Positions 22,492 to 33,660 are shown, counted from the first letter of the stretch. The stretch is DNA of 64,000 nucleotides from Laguncularia racemosa (GCA_037954665.1 JBBMOL010000562.1:94036-158035), one strand, 5' to 3'. The notes: a model not told the origin generated them from the letters alone. Made by a program: numbers and translations.

Positions 22492-23489
22492 ATGTCAAGT
22501 GAGTTGTATTTATCTACTAACATTTTGCATCGGGACTTGACTTCCTTTCAAACCATTGATGAAGGACAAAGAGAAAACTTGTTCCATACTTCATGTAGGG
22601 TACAAGGAAACTTGTGCGCAATTATTATTAATGGTGGTAATTGTACTAATGTTGTAGCTGCATCATTAGTATCAAAGTTGAAACTTGAAACTATCCCACA
22701 TCCTAAACCCTATACATTACATTGGTTGAATGATCAGGATGGTCTTTGTGTGACCCAAAGGGCTAGGGTACCCTTCAGTGTAAGGGATAAGTAATATGAT
22801 GAGCTTGAATGTGATATTCTTCCTCTTTGTGCATCCCATATATTACTTGGTAGACCATGGTTGTATGATAGGATGGTATTACATGATGGGTATAGAAATA
22901 CTTATATGTTTAAAAATGATAGTAAACGTATAGTATTAAACCCTATGTCACCATCAAAGATCCAGGAGATGCAAAGACAGATAAAACAACCATCACAGAA
23001 TCTTGAGGATCATAACCACATGATCAAACCATCAGAGGACCAAACTGTGCAGATGCAGACACAGATGTGCCAACCTTCAGAGGATCCTGATGATCGTAGT
23101 CAAACGAGAAGACCACCAGAGAGCCAAACTGTTCAAAGACAGTTATGTTCACCTTTAGAGGTTTTAGAGGGTAATGAGCAGTTGGGCCAACCATTAGAAG
23201 ACCATGAAGATCAGCGACATACAGATGAGTTAGAAAAGGAGGATACAATATCAGTGAAATGGGTTGAGATAGGGAACACCTCAGTAGACAATGGGTCATT
23301 ATTTGTGTTGCAGATGAGATACATCCTGGAAATGGAGGAGAGAAGACAATCACCACCTGTGGTATTTCAGATTTTAGGATTCTACAGTGATATTTCTTCA
23401 GATGGTTTGCTAGGAGGAAACGAAGTCCCTACTGCATTTGATCTACCAGATTTGAGGACAAATCTTTTTGAGGCCCGAGGAGATGATAG
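22492..23489 (+). pseudogene. B2 protease-like plus glutamine-rich repeat ORF
   Basis: The frame starts at ATG 22492 and is interrupted once, by TAA at 22792-22794 (Tyr in B3). The first 130 codons are a retropepsin-like domain: HTSCRVQGNLCAIIINGG with NCTNVVAASLV, where the catalytic D is N (B3 keeps DGGSCTNVV), and LLGRPWLYDRMVLHDG. From about codon 160 a Q/P/S/E/D-rich segment repeats QPSED-type units (KPSEDQTVQ, QPSEDPDD, QPLEDHEDQ). The frame then runs into the polypurine tract and LTR. No Gag, RT or integrase. Function of the repeat segment unknown. Confidence 0.8.
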
Positions 23490-24527
23490 GAATAAAAATC
23501 CGACAAGACCTATCATTAGTGCAAAAACTAAAGGATTTCAAATCTTGGCATTAAGGGCCCATTTTGAGCAGATCGACCCCGGAATTATTTATATATTAAC
23601 CTCTTTTCTATTATTCTTGTATCATGTTTTCCAACAGGCACAATTATCATATTTTATAGGGCAATGGACAAACTCCCTCAGACTCAGCTTGTGGGTTATC
23701 CATGGACTGACCTGAACCGGCGATGAGCTGGGCCGATGGATCCTATAGAAGACCGGCATCTTGAAGACCATTTCTTTTATATATTTCTTATTTTACGAAC
23801 TATTTTGGTTGTATTTTGGTTTTGGGACACTTTTATTTCCTTGTAATTTTCATTTAGGGTTAGCCACCTTAAAAGTGGCAAACTTGTAATTTTGAGCACT
23901 TTTTAACCCTAGGAGTAGCAAGTATAAATACTTGCTTAAGAGAGGGTTTGAGGAGGCTTATCATTTTGTAGATTATACACTTCCTTTCACGTGAGAATTA
24001 GGGTTCATACCTTGGTTCCAAACTCTTATCAATTTCAATCCCAAGAGTTGAAATTGTGGCGAGTACAACATCTTGAAATTGTGAGTTATATCAATTTCAT
24101 TTTGTTGTGATTTCTTTTCTTCTCTAGTGTGTCATATCTAAGGTTGAATTGAGATATTTCTTGGTCAGAAATACATCTTATTGTACACGAATTCTTGTGC
24201 TTATTTGAAGTATTTATCAATTATATTTGGTTCATCATTGAAGATTTCCTTAGGAAACGTGTTCTTCACTATTTGAAAGGGATTATTTTTGTTACGGTTT
24301 TCTTTTGTCAAATTGTGGATTATTGCGTGGATTATATAAGATTAAGGTGTTGTTAGAAGGTATTATCAGTGTGGTGTTCTAATTATATCATTGGACATTT
24401 GGATTTCATCATATCTTCACTTGGTTCACGTCATTTTGCCCTTTTTTTTTTATCCGATTTTGCCTTGACTTGAGATAGTTTTTCTTAAGTCTTTTGAATG
24501 TGCTTTCAAGTGTGTTTAGGCACATTA
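23484..24527 (+). repeat. B2 3' LTR
   Basis: 1044 bp, directly preceded by the polypurine tract GAGGCCCGAGGAGA (23470-23483). The TATA box is at 23923-23930. The apparent protein continuing to 23715 is readthrough into the LTR. Confidence 0.92.
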
Positions 24528-24969
24528 CAGAGCTGCCAATGTATTCGGTTGTGGGATCAGGGTAGTACTAATATCACCAGAAGGAACACAATTCCCTTCC
24601 ACAACAAGACTCACATTTCCATATACTAATATCATGAAATATGATGTGTGCATCTTTAGCCTCAAAATCGCTTGCCACATGGAAATCCATGAATTAGAAG
24701 TATATGGAGATTCTTTACTCATCATATTATAGACAAGAGGAGAATATAAAACTAAAGACCCCAAATTGGTACCATACCATCAACATTTGATACAGCTGAT
24801 CGACAAATTCGAAGTAGTCACCTTCACATATATCTCAAGAACTCAAAATCAGTTTGTAGATGCCCTCGCCATATTAGCATCTATGATTCAAATAACAAGG
24901 GGAGCCAAAGTCCAACAATTGAAAATAGAAATCGAAAATCGGCCCGCCTACTGTTTGGTAATTGAAAAA
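24528..24969 (+). pseudogene. T1 second (archaeal-type) RNase H, continued
   Basis: Right of B2 the frame resumes with GAANVFGCGIRVVLISPEGT, then LTFPYTNIMKYDVC and ELEVYGDSLLII. This is the extra RNase H known from Tat-lineage elements. The first catalytic D (normally FDGA) is not preserved at the insertion point, and the second acidic residue region (usually NNxAEYEA) reads NIMKYDVC. The D of YGDS remains. A stop at about 24732 and the B2 insertion make it inactive. Confidence 0.7.
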
Positions 24970-26240
24970 GCATAAGATGATCAACCTTGGTATCACGATA
25001 TCAAAACTTTCCTCAAAAAAAAAAAAAAAACAAACCTCGAAATGGCTAGCAAAAATGACCAAAGAACACTTAGAAGGTTAGCAAGTCACTTTTTACTAAA
25101 TGGGCCTGTTCTTTACAGAAGATCACCCGACACCACATTACTAAGATGCGTAGATAAAAAAGAGGCAAGTGAACTAATGAAAGAAGTGCATGAAGGAGTA
25201 TGTGGGCCTCACATGAACGGCTACATGCTGGCCCGAAAAATCATGAAAATAGGCTATTACTAGTTAACAATGGAATCAGACTGCATCGAATATGTCAAGC
25301 ACTGTCACTTGTGTCAAGTTTATGCAAACCGAATAAATGCCCCGCCTAGGGAGCTCCATTCGTTGTCTACACCATGGCCATTCTCCATGTGGGGAATCGA
25401 CATCATTAGGCCAATCACTCTAAAGGCATCCAATGGTCACAAATTTATACTGTTAGCCATTGATTACTTCACCAAGTGGGTAGAAGCTTCATCATATGCC
25501 AGTGTCATAAAAGGGGTAATAGTTCGATTCTTGAAGAGGGACATAATAGCTCGATATGGAGTTCCTGACTTAATTATCACCAACAATGGTGCCAACCTCA
25601 ACAACAAGTTGATAACAGATTTGTGTCAACAGTTCCATGTAAACCATAGAAATTCAACTCCCTATCAACCTCAAATGAATGGGGTAGTGGAAGCAGCAGA
25701 CAAGAACATCAAAAGAATTGTCTAAAAGATGACAATCACTTACAAAGATTGGCACGAGATGCTACCATTTGCCCTCATGGCTTACAGAACCTCAATTCGA
25801 ACATCTACTAGAGTTACCCCTTATTCTCTAGTATACGGTACTGAGGCAGTCCTACCAGTTGAAGTTGAAATACCATCCTTTAGAATCCTATCAGAAGCAC
25901 AATTAGATTAATTGGACTAGGTAATGAAGAGGCTTGATTAGTTGAATTTGATCGACAAAAAAAGACTCATTGTGTTATGTCACAGCTAATGCTATCAACA
26001 AAGAATGGCCCGAGCACTCAACAAGAAAATGAAACCTCGATGTTTCAAAGAAGGAGATTTAGTGCTAAAGAAAGTTCTCTCGAATGCTCAAGATTCAAGA
26101 GGGAAGTTCACCCCAAACTATGAGGGCCCATATGTGGTAAAAAAGGTATTGTTAGGAGGAGCTTTAATATTAACTTAAATGGATGGTCCAGAATTAAGAG
26201 ACCCCATTAATATGGATGCTATTAAGATGTACTATCCATA
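24970..26240 (+). pseudogene. T1 integrase
   Basis: The zinc-binding region has EVHEGVCGPHMNG and HCHLCQ (HHCC). The core has WGIDIIRP, then IITNNGANLNNK where the second catalytic D is N, then NGVVEAADKNIK with the E. After VYGTEAVLPVEVE the C-terminal domain continues in frame pieces: FKEGDLVLKKV, GKFTPNYEGPYVV and INMDAIKMYYP ending near 26240. A stop at 25261, TAA at 25723 and others interrupt it. A 16-17 base A-run sits at 25014-25030. This enzyme would insert element DNA; this copy is dead. Confidence 0.85.
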
Positions 26241-28110
26241 GGCAAGGAAATTGAGATTTTGCCAATGTTTATGAATGCTAATATTCAGTACAAATTTCAC
26301 TGAGATTAGTTTTTGTTCCTTTTACAAGAAAAGTTAATGTCTTTGAATGATCGATTATCTTGATCAATTGTCATTAAACAAACCTTCGTATACATACTAA
26401 CCATCACCTCACAATGAACAATGAATATTAAAATGACAATAAATCTCAATAGATTTTGTAATATAATTCTACCTATTTTTGAGCATTAAACCCGTTGCAT
26501 TAATAAGATAACACTATAATCACAAGAGCCATGCTCACAAAAAGAAAAATAAATCAAGACCCTCAGCCCTGTTTGAAGCAAGAGCAAGCAAAAAAAGGAG
26601 CACTTTCCTAAAATTCATCTTTTAGGGACGCTTTCTAGTTTAGGATAGCCAACTTATAAAGCCCCATCCTAAACATCTTTTATTAGCTTGAAATATTTCT
26701 TGCATTTAGTTGGATAGCTCGTCAGAGTACATTCTTTAAGAAAAAATGATGTATCACTTTGATCTTTTGGTTCCACTTCTTAGGAAAGTATAGCTTCTCC
26801 ACAACTAAGATAATCACTCAAATCATGCTTATTTCCTCAAAATAAAAGAATATTTCGAGCACATTCCAAGCACCTCCATGGTGGGCGAATCTTCACATTT
26901 AAGAGCTTCTATATTCAAACGATACTCGTTTAGTATAAATAGGACCATCCTTTCTTCATCTAGGCATCAATTTGATCTCAAATCCCCTCCCTCCAAGCTA
27001 AATTCATGTTTCTCTCTCTAGCTTCCCAAACCCACAAAGTTCTTCCTCTCTTTAGAAATTCTTCAGACTTAGGCTTAGTTAAGGTGAAAGACCATTCCTA
27101 GTAATTTCTTTACTTCTTTGGCTTTCGAAAGCCACTACCCGATCCACTCCATACCAACTCCACTAAACCTTTCACTAATAATTGAAGCTCCTATTCAATC
27201 CTCCATCGTGAAGCTTCAACAATACTAGTAGCTGTATGATCCTCCGATGAGCCATTCCCATACACTCCGTTGCCATGATAGAACAAGTTAGAAGCTATCC
27301 AAAGATTGAAAGTGCCAAGTGACTACTATTCTAATCAAGCTCGCGTAAACCTAGATTCAAACCTAACTCTAATCTAGGTTCGTGATCATTACCCCTTTTA
27401 AAATAATAATAATAATAATAATAATAAATTTAGTTTTTTATAAAAAAATTTAGACACCTTAGTTTTTATTTTAAAAATTAGTTTTTTATAATTTATTTTA
27501 AACATTTTAGCCCTTTTCTTAAATAAAATAGTTTTTATAAAGTCATTTCAATTTATTTTAAATTAGTTTTTATAATTTTTTTAAGAAATTTTAGTTTTTT
27601 TTAAATAACTTTAGTTTTTTCTAAGACATTTTCACTTTTTAAAAAATAGTTTTTATAATTTTTTTAAGACATTTTAGCTCTTTTAAAAAAATTTCTTTTT
27701 TTTTTGTTTCTATAAATTTATTTAAAAATTTTAGAATATTAAATAAATGCAAATTACAATTGTTCTGATCCCAAATAATGGGTACATAGGCATCTTCAAG
27801 GCAACTTCAACCGTAAATAATAATTAGGTTCATTTAATTTAATATTTGTTTCAAAAAATAAATTTAGACTTGGAATGTTAAAGTGGCAACTGTAAGTTTT
27901 TCTTTTGAGTTTTTACACAAACTAATAATTAAATTAGAACTAATCCGCTTAATTAGTCCCAGTTTAACATTTTCTCGATCTTGATCAAGTAGCGACTCTT
28001 TTTTCTTAAATAAATTAAATTTTTCCTAATTTTAATCAAAGATTTACATTAAATGAGCATAGGTTTTAATGTAAATCAGATTAGAAAAAATGAAAAATTT
28101 AGGCTTAACA
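26241..28110 (+). repeat. T1 3' untranslated region and probable 3' LTR
   Basis: No coding potential. A TATA-like TATAAATAGG at about 26935-26944 suggests an LTR promoter. From 27400 the sequence is very T/A-rich. Two patches match the minus-strand T3 LTR: AATGGGTACATAGGCA near 27777 (T3 has AGTGGGTACGTAGGCA) and TTAGAACTAATCCGCTTAAT near 27935. The end is put at 28110 (AGGCTTAACA). The left LTR boundary and polypurine tract could not be fixed; AAAAAAAGGAGCA near 26589 is one candidate tract. Confidence 0.5.
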
Positions 28111-28304
28111 CTTTTAAACCAAATAATGCTAGACATGATGATTGTTTATCTCTTATGACATTACTTGAAAATACTAATATTGGTGTAAATATTTAGCATG
28201 CCAAAATAAATTAAATTTTCTACATTTAAATTTTATTTGGTTGCTAAATTAATGAGAAAAACTTCTACTATTGGAGGCCAATCCACTTATCCATTGGAAT
28301 GGAT
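28111..28304. other. Short intergenic segment between T1 and the MULE
   Basis: About 190 bp of AT-rich sequence between the inferred T1 LTR end and the 9-bp target duplication of the MULE. I see nothing else in it. Confidence 0.4.
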
Positions 28305-28313
28305 CCATTATGA

Positions 28314-28430
28314 GGGGAATCCACTAAAATAATATTTTTTTTTTTAATTTGCAAAATAGAGTACCCAAAAAAGTATTCCAAAAATAAGTTTTGAAGTCAC
28401 GAACCTAGAATATGCCTTTAGTTTTACCAA
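28314..28430 (+). repeat. MULE left terminal inverted repeat
   Basis: Inverted match to 46890-47004, best over 28314-28405 with substitutions and small indels, fading inward around GCCTTTAG/GCCTTCAA. Preceded by CCATTATGA. Confidence 0.8.
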
Positions 28431-28909
28431 TTTTGGCAAAATTGAAGGTGCAGACTAGGTACGCTCCTTCAGTATATTATATTAAAGGATCTATGCTTTT
28501 AGCACAATTGATTTTTTTATTTAAATTTAAAAACTATTATAATTTTTAAATATATGGAAATTATTTTATTTGTTATTGTTATGTAAAATTTTAATTTAAA
28601 AAAAAAAGCAATTTGAAGAAATTTTTTATGATTATTAAAAAAGTTTAGAAACAATTGTTAAAGAAAATGTAAAAGCATAGATAGAAAAATAGAAATAAAT
28701 AATTTATTAGAAAGTGTTAATAAATTACAAATTTTGAAATATTAATGTATAAGAATTGCTAACATCCATGAATGATCTCCCTCCTACTATGTTAAAACAA
28801 ATGGGTGAAATGGTCGAGGCTCCATCTAATCTACACAATGAAAATAAAAAATGTTAGCATTATACAGGCAATGATTCGATATTGTAAATGTGCATAAGTG
28901 AGCTAAGAT

Positions 28910-30418
28910 TTAATTAAACGTGCATCTGATTATCCAATGCTTACCATTATCATGTCGATGTGGGCACATTCTTCTATTATGGCCTTCTCTTTGGCAAAGT
29001 CTACATGTGATCTTATTTGGATGCTCCATAATATCCATCTCCATGTGGTATCTTTTTTGCCTTAGTTTTCGTTTTTTCCATGCAAGCTTCTTTCTTAGAC
29101 AAAGTAACGAGAACTGTACTGGCTCCCAATTGAGCTTGTTGCCTATAGGTTGGAAGTGGGTCCTATATACAAGCTCTTGGTGCATCTACTTATACCAATC
29201 AGGTATAGATGCTAAAATATCAAGCCTGATTGAAGCAATTATTGCATAAGCGTGGAAGCATGGGATTCGGTATATTTGCCACTTTTAGCAAGTCTATAAG
29301 CTATAGGCAAAGTCAGCAATGTGCATCCGATCCCCATCCCTCAACCCACTTGCTATATGATAAGTACCAATGAGCACTTCAAAAATTCCCTCCTGCCTGT
29401 TGTAGTTGATGACCCTATGGTTGCTAGCTCTTAAACTACATTTATCTATTTTTTTGGTGGCATATTTTGTGAAGATTCTATCATTTTCCATATTCTTAAG
29501 TGCCTTCGAATGCTTGTTAATGAAGCTACACAATTGTAAATAGTCTTCTTCATCGAAGCAACCACAGGTAACCCTCGAGCTCCTTTCAAGACGAAATTGT
29601 AGCTTTCAACAATGTTTGAGGTCATATACCCAAACCAATAGTAACCGTCATGATCCAACATCCTCATCTCCATCGATACGTCGTCAAATCATGCTAAGGC
29701 ATCAGGCTTAATAGCTTTCACCTAGTCCATTAAATGGTTTAGTTTCCAAGCTTGTGCCTACAGCTCAATATAGGTGACCAACTTCTTGCATTGCATATTT
29801 TTATGTGCCTTATTGAAGTTGCTTGCAATATGTCATATACAAAATCACTACACTAAAAATGGAGAGCGCTATCCATTGGCTCAGGCTTCAATTGCCTACT
29901 TGATGCTAAGGTATCTGTCTGATATAAGGAAAATGGTTTCACGACCTGTAAAGTCACTAACCATATGTTCCTTTAATTTCCTTAAAAACTAGCCCATTTT
30001 TCAGCTAACTCGTCATCTACAAAAGCAAATGTCAATGTTAGTATATGGTTGTTGCCATCAATGCTACAAGCAATCAGCAACTTGTGCGTATACTTCTCAT
30101 AAGGAAAAGTTCCATTAGTGGTAATGACTAATCTAAACAATCTCTATGCTGTAATGCACTGCCCGAATGCCCAGAAAACCCACTTAAGAGTGGACACTCT
30201 AGGGGTATTTGATCTTCTTTACCCCCAATCAAGTCATGTTCCGAGATTAGTATTTTTTACCGCATTTAGAAGCTTAAGGAATTCATTGTAAGACAACTTC
30301 CAATTCTTACACATATACTTAATAGCCCATTTCTTACCATTGCAAACTTGTCTTCTACCTATCTTGTAAGTTGTAACCAAATTCCAATTCCATAATAGAA
30401 GTGAGCTCTATAACCTTC
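28910..30418 (-). pseudogene. MULE transposase, central and C-terminal parts
   Basis: Read on the minus strand from 30418: MELEFGYNLQ, KLSYNEFLKLLNAVKN, KWVFWAFGQCI, then LLIACSIDGNNHILTLTFAF, the MULE transposase core around DGNN. Later come YMTSNIVESYNFVLKGARGL (about 29640-29570) and a SWIM-like region near 29530-29300. The last piece has a zinc knuckle CRLCQREGHNRRMC (C-x2-C-x4-H-x4-C) at about 29010-28960. All these occur in this order in MuDR-type transposases of plants. Stops and frameshifts are frequent. The 5' part of the gene is beyond the LTR block at 44900-45800. Confidence 0.85.
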
Positions 30419-32169
30419 TGATAGAGCCATTTTATACTCAATCTTTATAGTATGAATTGTGTTAATTTATTAATGATTTTATAGAAATCATAAGGAAATG
30501 GTACTTAATTCTATTATGGTGATAAATCAGGTTAAATGGAGTCAAGGGTGCTAATTTAAGTAAATTAGGGAAATCATCTATAACTTGGATCAAAGACAAG
30601 GATTTACACCATCGGAGGAAAGTACATGGGCGTGTAGTTGAATTACACGGCCGTGTACTTAATTTTGAATCAATAGGAAAATACACGATTGAAGTACACG
30701 GCCGTGTATCTGTCTAGAAGGAAGCACGGTTTGTAATACGGTCGTGGTGCAAGTCGTGCTATACACTGCACAAGAAGGTGGAAATGCGGACTATCAACAG
30801 AGAGAGACACGACTCGGGATCTGGCCGTGGTGGAAGCCGTGGTTGAAGACATGGTTAAAGCTGTCGTGGAAGTTGAAATGGAAGACGTGCCATATACTAA
30901 ACAAAGAGGAGAAATTGTGGAACATCGACTAGAGGACAACACGGCTTGGGATCTGGCCGTAGTTGAAGCCGTGGCACACACTAGATACCGATGAAGAATT
31001 GTAGATTATCCACAGAGGAAGGCATGACTTGACATCTTGCCGTGGTGGAAGACGTGGAACACACTGGACACGGATGAAGAATTGTAGATTATCCACAAAG
31101 GAAGGCACGGCTTGAAATTAGGCCGTGTTATTGGGCATGCCAGGCGGACGATTATTCACTTCTCGAGATTTACATCAAAAAGGAAAGTTATTTTCGTATC
31201 TTGCTAGCTAAAGATCCTCTACCATTCCCTTAACAATATAAATAGAACTAACCCTAGAGGACAAAGGGAGTTTTTATCATCTTGGAGACAAGAAGGAAGG
31301 AAGGAGGCAGAGCAAGGAAACCAGGAACAGAGGCTTATCATGTTTCCACTTTTAATTTTCGTTTTGATGATGAACATGTGTAGCTAAGCAGATTTTCTAG
31401 CCAAAGGATCATTGAAGTTTAATTCTTCACAAATTGTGAGATCTAATTGATTTATCTTTAATCTATTCTTTGTTTTTACATATTTATATATCTTCTGGAA
31501 GTTTTGTCAATATTATCTTTATTGATTGGTATGAACTAGAGCTCTTCTACTCAATTAGCAAGTTAATATATTGTCAACTAGCACGTCAAATCCATAATTG
31601 TTTGATAGTTCTAGTCTCGGTGACACAATAACATGTTTTATTATAAAATAGATGACCGAATTCATGTTATGGAGATGTATGATCTTGTTTAAATAGGTTA
31701 TCTTATAATCTACTGGCATGAATTCGTAGTCTCTCTTGTTTTTAATGCTATTGATAGATTAAATCCTAAGAGCTTGTTTAGGGTTGTCTAATCGATAAGA
31801 GAAATAATTAAAGAGCTTGTTTTGATTATCGAGGAAGTAAGGAGAGATAGGTTGTTAGAGCTTGTTAATAACCATAACCAGTTTATCTAGAATTAAGAAT
31901 AGAAAACATTTGCATCGATGATCAATTCCTCGAATTAAACTATCTTGATTCCTTTGGCTAGGCTTTTATCAATATTCGATTTTATTATCTTGTTTCAATA
32001 TTATTTTGATTCACAAACAAAACCCCCCATTTTTCTTTTCCTCTTTATTCTCTTTGAATAGAAATATATTTAACCAATCCCTGTGGATACGACCCTACTC
32101 ACTACTATACGCAAATCATATAATTGTCTAGGAGTAGGTTTTTATTTTTGTTGGATTCGACACCCATCA
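30419..32169 (+). repeat. A2 5' LTR
   Basis: TGATAGAGCC...GACACCCATCA. U3 (30600-31140) has repeated CACGG/CCGTG words, including perfect CACGGCCGTG at 30646-30655 and 30697-30706, and two units of an 83-bp repeat (ATGAAGAATTGTAG at 30991 and 31074). The TATA box is at 31237-31244. U5 ends with the Athila-type CCCTGTGGATACGACCCTAC. Minus-strand ORFs 30462-30981 are not genes. Confidence 0.93.
31237..31244 (+). promoter_or_regulatory. A2 5' LTR TATA box
   Basis: TATAAATA, about 820 bp into the LTR and downstream of the CACGG-rich U3. The same box occurs at 39719-39726 in the 3' LTR. Confidence 0.75.
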
Positions 32170-32174
32170 AATTT

Positions 32175-32193
32175 TAGCGCCATTGCCGGGGAT
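32175..32193 (+). promoter_or_regulatory. A2 primer-binding site (tRNA-Asp)
   Basis: TAGCGCCATTGCCGGGGAT, five bases past the LTR end, is the tRNA-Asp complement with two G-to-A changes. Confidence 0.85.
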
Positions 32194-32220
32194 TGGTGTC
32201 AAATTTATTTCTATTCTTGT

Positions 32221-33660
32221 ATGACTCGTTCTTCTCATACAGGTGCACTTACTTATAATCCAGAGATTGAGAAGACTTTCAAGAAGCTGCGAAGAGAAGC
32301 TAGATCACCCCCTGGACTGAACTTGGCATCGGATTTGTCTGATTCATCCATTGAATCTAAAAAAGAAGCGATATGGCAAATCCCGAGAGAACATTAAGAG
32401 AATTGGCTGCACCGGATGTGAATCAAGAACCACTTTATATTCACTATCCCGAACTAGTTGTTGAATTCGAGTTGAAATCTGGGTTGATACATCTGCTACC
32501 CACCTTTTATGGTCTAGAGAATGAAGATCCTCATAAACATTTGAAAGAGTTTCATATAGTGTGTTCTAGTATGAGGCCGCAAGGAATAACCGACGATCAA
32601 ATCAAGTTACGTGCTTTTCCATTCTCTTTAAGTACTAAAGCTAAAGATTAGTTGTTTTATTTGCCTTTAGGTTCTATAACCACTTGGACAGATATTGTGA
32701 GACTCTTCTTGGACAAATTTTTCCCTACGTCTAGAGCTGCTGGTATAAGAAGAGAAATTTGTGGTATCAAACAGAGGGACACCGAGACTCTTCATGAGTT
32801 TTGGGAGAGGTTCAAGCAACTTTGTGCAAACTGTCTACAACATGGGATATCTGAACAACTTCTCATCCAATACTTCTATGAAGGCTTGCTCCCGATGGAA
32901 AGGAAGATGATGGATGCTGCAAGTGGAGGCGCTATAGTAAACAAAACCCCTGGTCAAGCTAGGGAATTGATCTCCATTATGGCTACCAATTCGCAACAAT
33001 TTCGGTATAGGCATGATACATCTTCAAGGAACATCAAATTTCTAACCTAACCTCCCTTGTGCAGCAGATAGCTCTTGGAAATACCCAGCAGGTGAAGGCT
33101 TGTGGGATTTGTGCTGCTCCTAATCATCCTACTGACATGTGCCCCACATTGCAAGATGACAATCATGAACACACCAATGCTGTAGGAGGATTCCCAAGAC
33201 AGCCACAAAGGAAATATGATCCTTACTCGAATACTTATAATCCTAGATGGAAGGATCATCCTAACTTCAGATATGACAATAAACCACAAAACTTCCAACA
33301 ATTCCAACCTAAGCCATCAAACCAAGTATCACAAGCTCCTTCCACTTCAGGTATGTCTCTTGAGGAAATTGTTAAATCACTTGCCGTTAATACAAAACAA
33401 TTTCAGGATGAGACAAAGTAGAGCATCCATAACCTGGAAAATTAGGTAAGCCAACTTGCTTCTTCTATAAACAGGTTAGAAACTCAAGATAAGTTACCTT
33501 CTCAAACTATTACAAATCCAAAGCAAAGCGCTAATGCAATTACCTTGATAAGTGGAACGAAATTGCAGGGATCAAATGAGAAAGGACACCGAACTAATCT
33601 TAAGGAAGAGACTGAGAAAGAAACTGCAACTCTGAGCTAGCAGAACAATCAGATCAAAGG
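32221..33660 (+). pseudogene. A2 Gag, frameshifted
   Basis: The start ATG at 32221 (MTRSSHTGALTYNPEIEK) is the same as in A1 and the A3 stub. A one-base deletion near 32369 (GAAGCGATATGG against GAAGCCGATATGG at 40846) shifts the frame. The capsid then continues at 32373-32651 (LLPTFYGLENEDPHKHLKEF). It is stopped by TAG at 32649-32651 (Trp in A1) and continues to 33050 with WERFKQLCANCLQHGISEQL. The zinc knuckle CGICAAPNHPTDMC lies at about 33101-33142. This Gag cannot be made, although the rest of the element is better preserved. Confidence 0.85.

Larger units (their letters stand above)
20203..24527 (+). mobile_element. B2: short chromovirus-like element lacking gag, RT and IN
   Basis: Bounded by CAAAG (20198-20202) and CAGAG (24528-24532), a 5-bp target duplication with one change. 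It is 4325 bp: LTR 20203-21216, iMet primer-binding site, 1.27-kb leader, one ORF, polypurine tract, LTR 23484-24527. The 3' LTR ends CACATTA instead of CACATCA, so its last dinucleotide is mutated. It lies in the second RNase H of T1. Confidence 0.92.
5173..28110 (+). mobile_element. T1: Tat/Ogre-like Ty3/gypsy element, split by A1(+B1) and B2
   Basis: The order protease (5173-6190), linker (6200-6960), RT (7000-7593 resuming at 19323), RNase H (to 20060), second RNase H (20160-20202 resuming at 24528), integrase (24970-26240) is that of a Tat-lineage pol. ORF1 and gag are absent because the head-to-head junction with T2 at about 5172 removes them. The right boundary is inferred: the sequence ending AGGCTTAACA at 28110 matches the LTR terminus AGACTTAACA (minus strand) of T3 at 52792. 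Two LTR-element insertions, one carrying a third, interrupt it, so it is the oldest element in this part of the window. No intact product. Confidence 0.8.

Noticed and set aside
27400..27730. TAA microsatellite and T-rich tract as a separate repeat element
   Set aside because: Lies inside the inferred T1 LTR and looks like simple AT drift.
30410..30414. ATAAC near the left edge of the LTR block as target duplication partner of ATAAC at 44900
   Set aside because: Four bases (CTTC) separate it from the LTR start, and the right terminus belongs to a different element; likely chance.
30462..30981. Minus-strand ORFs in A2 LTRs (also 38956-39641)
   Set aside because: Same LTR repeat, low-complexity Ser/Thr-rich translation, no start context or homology.
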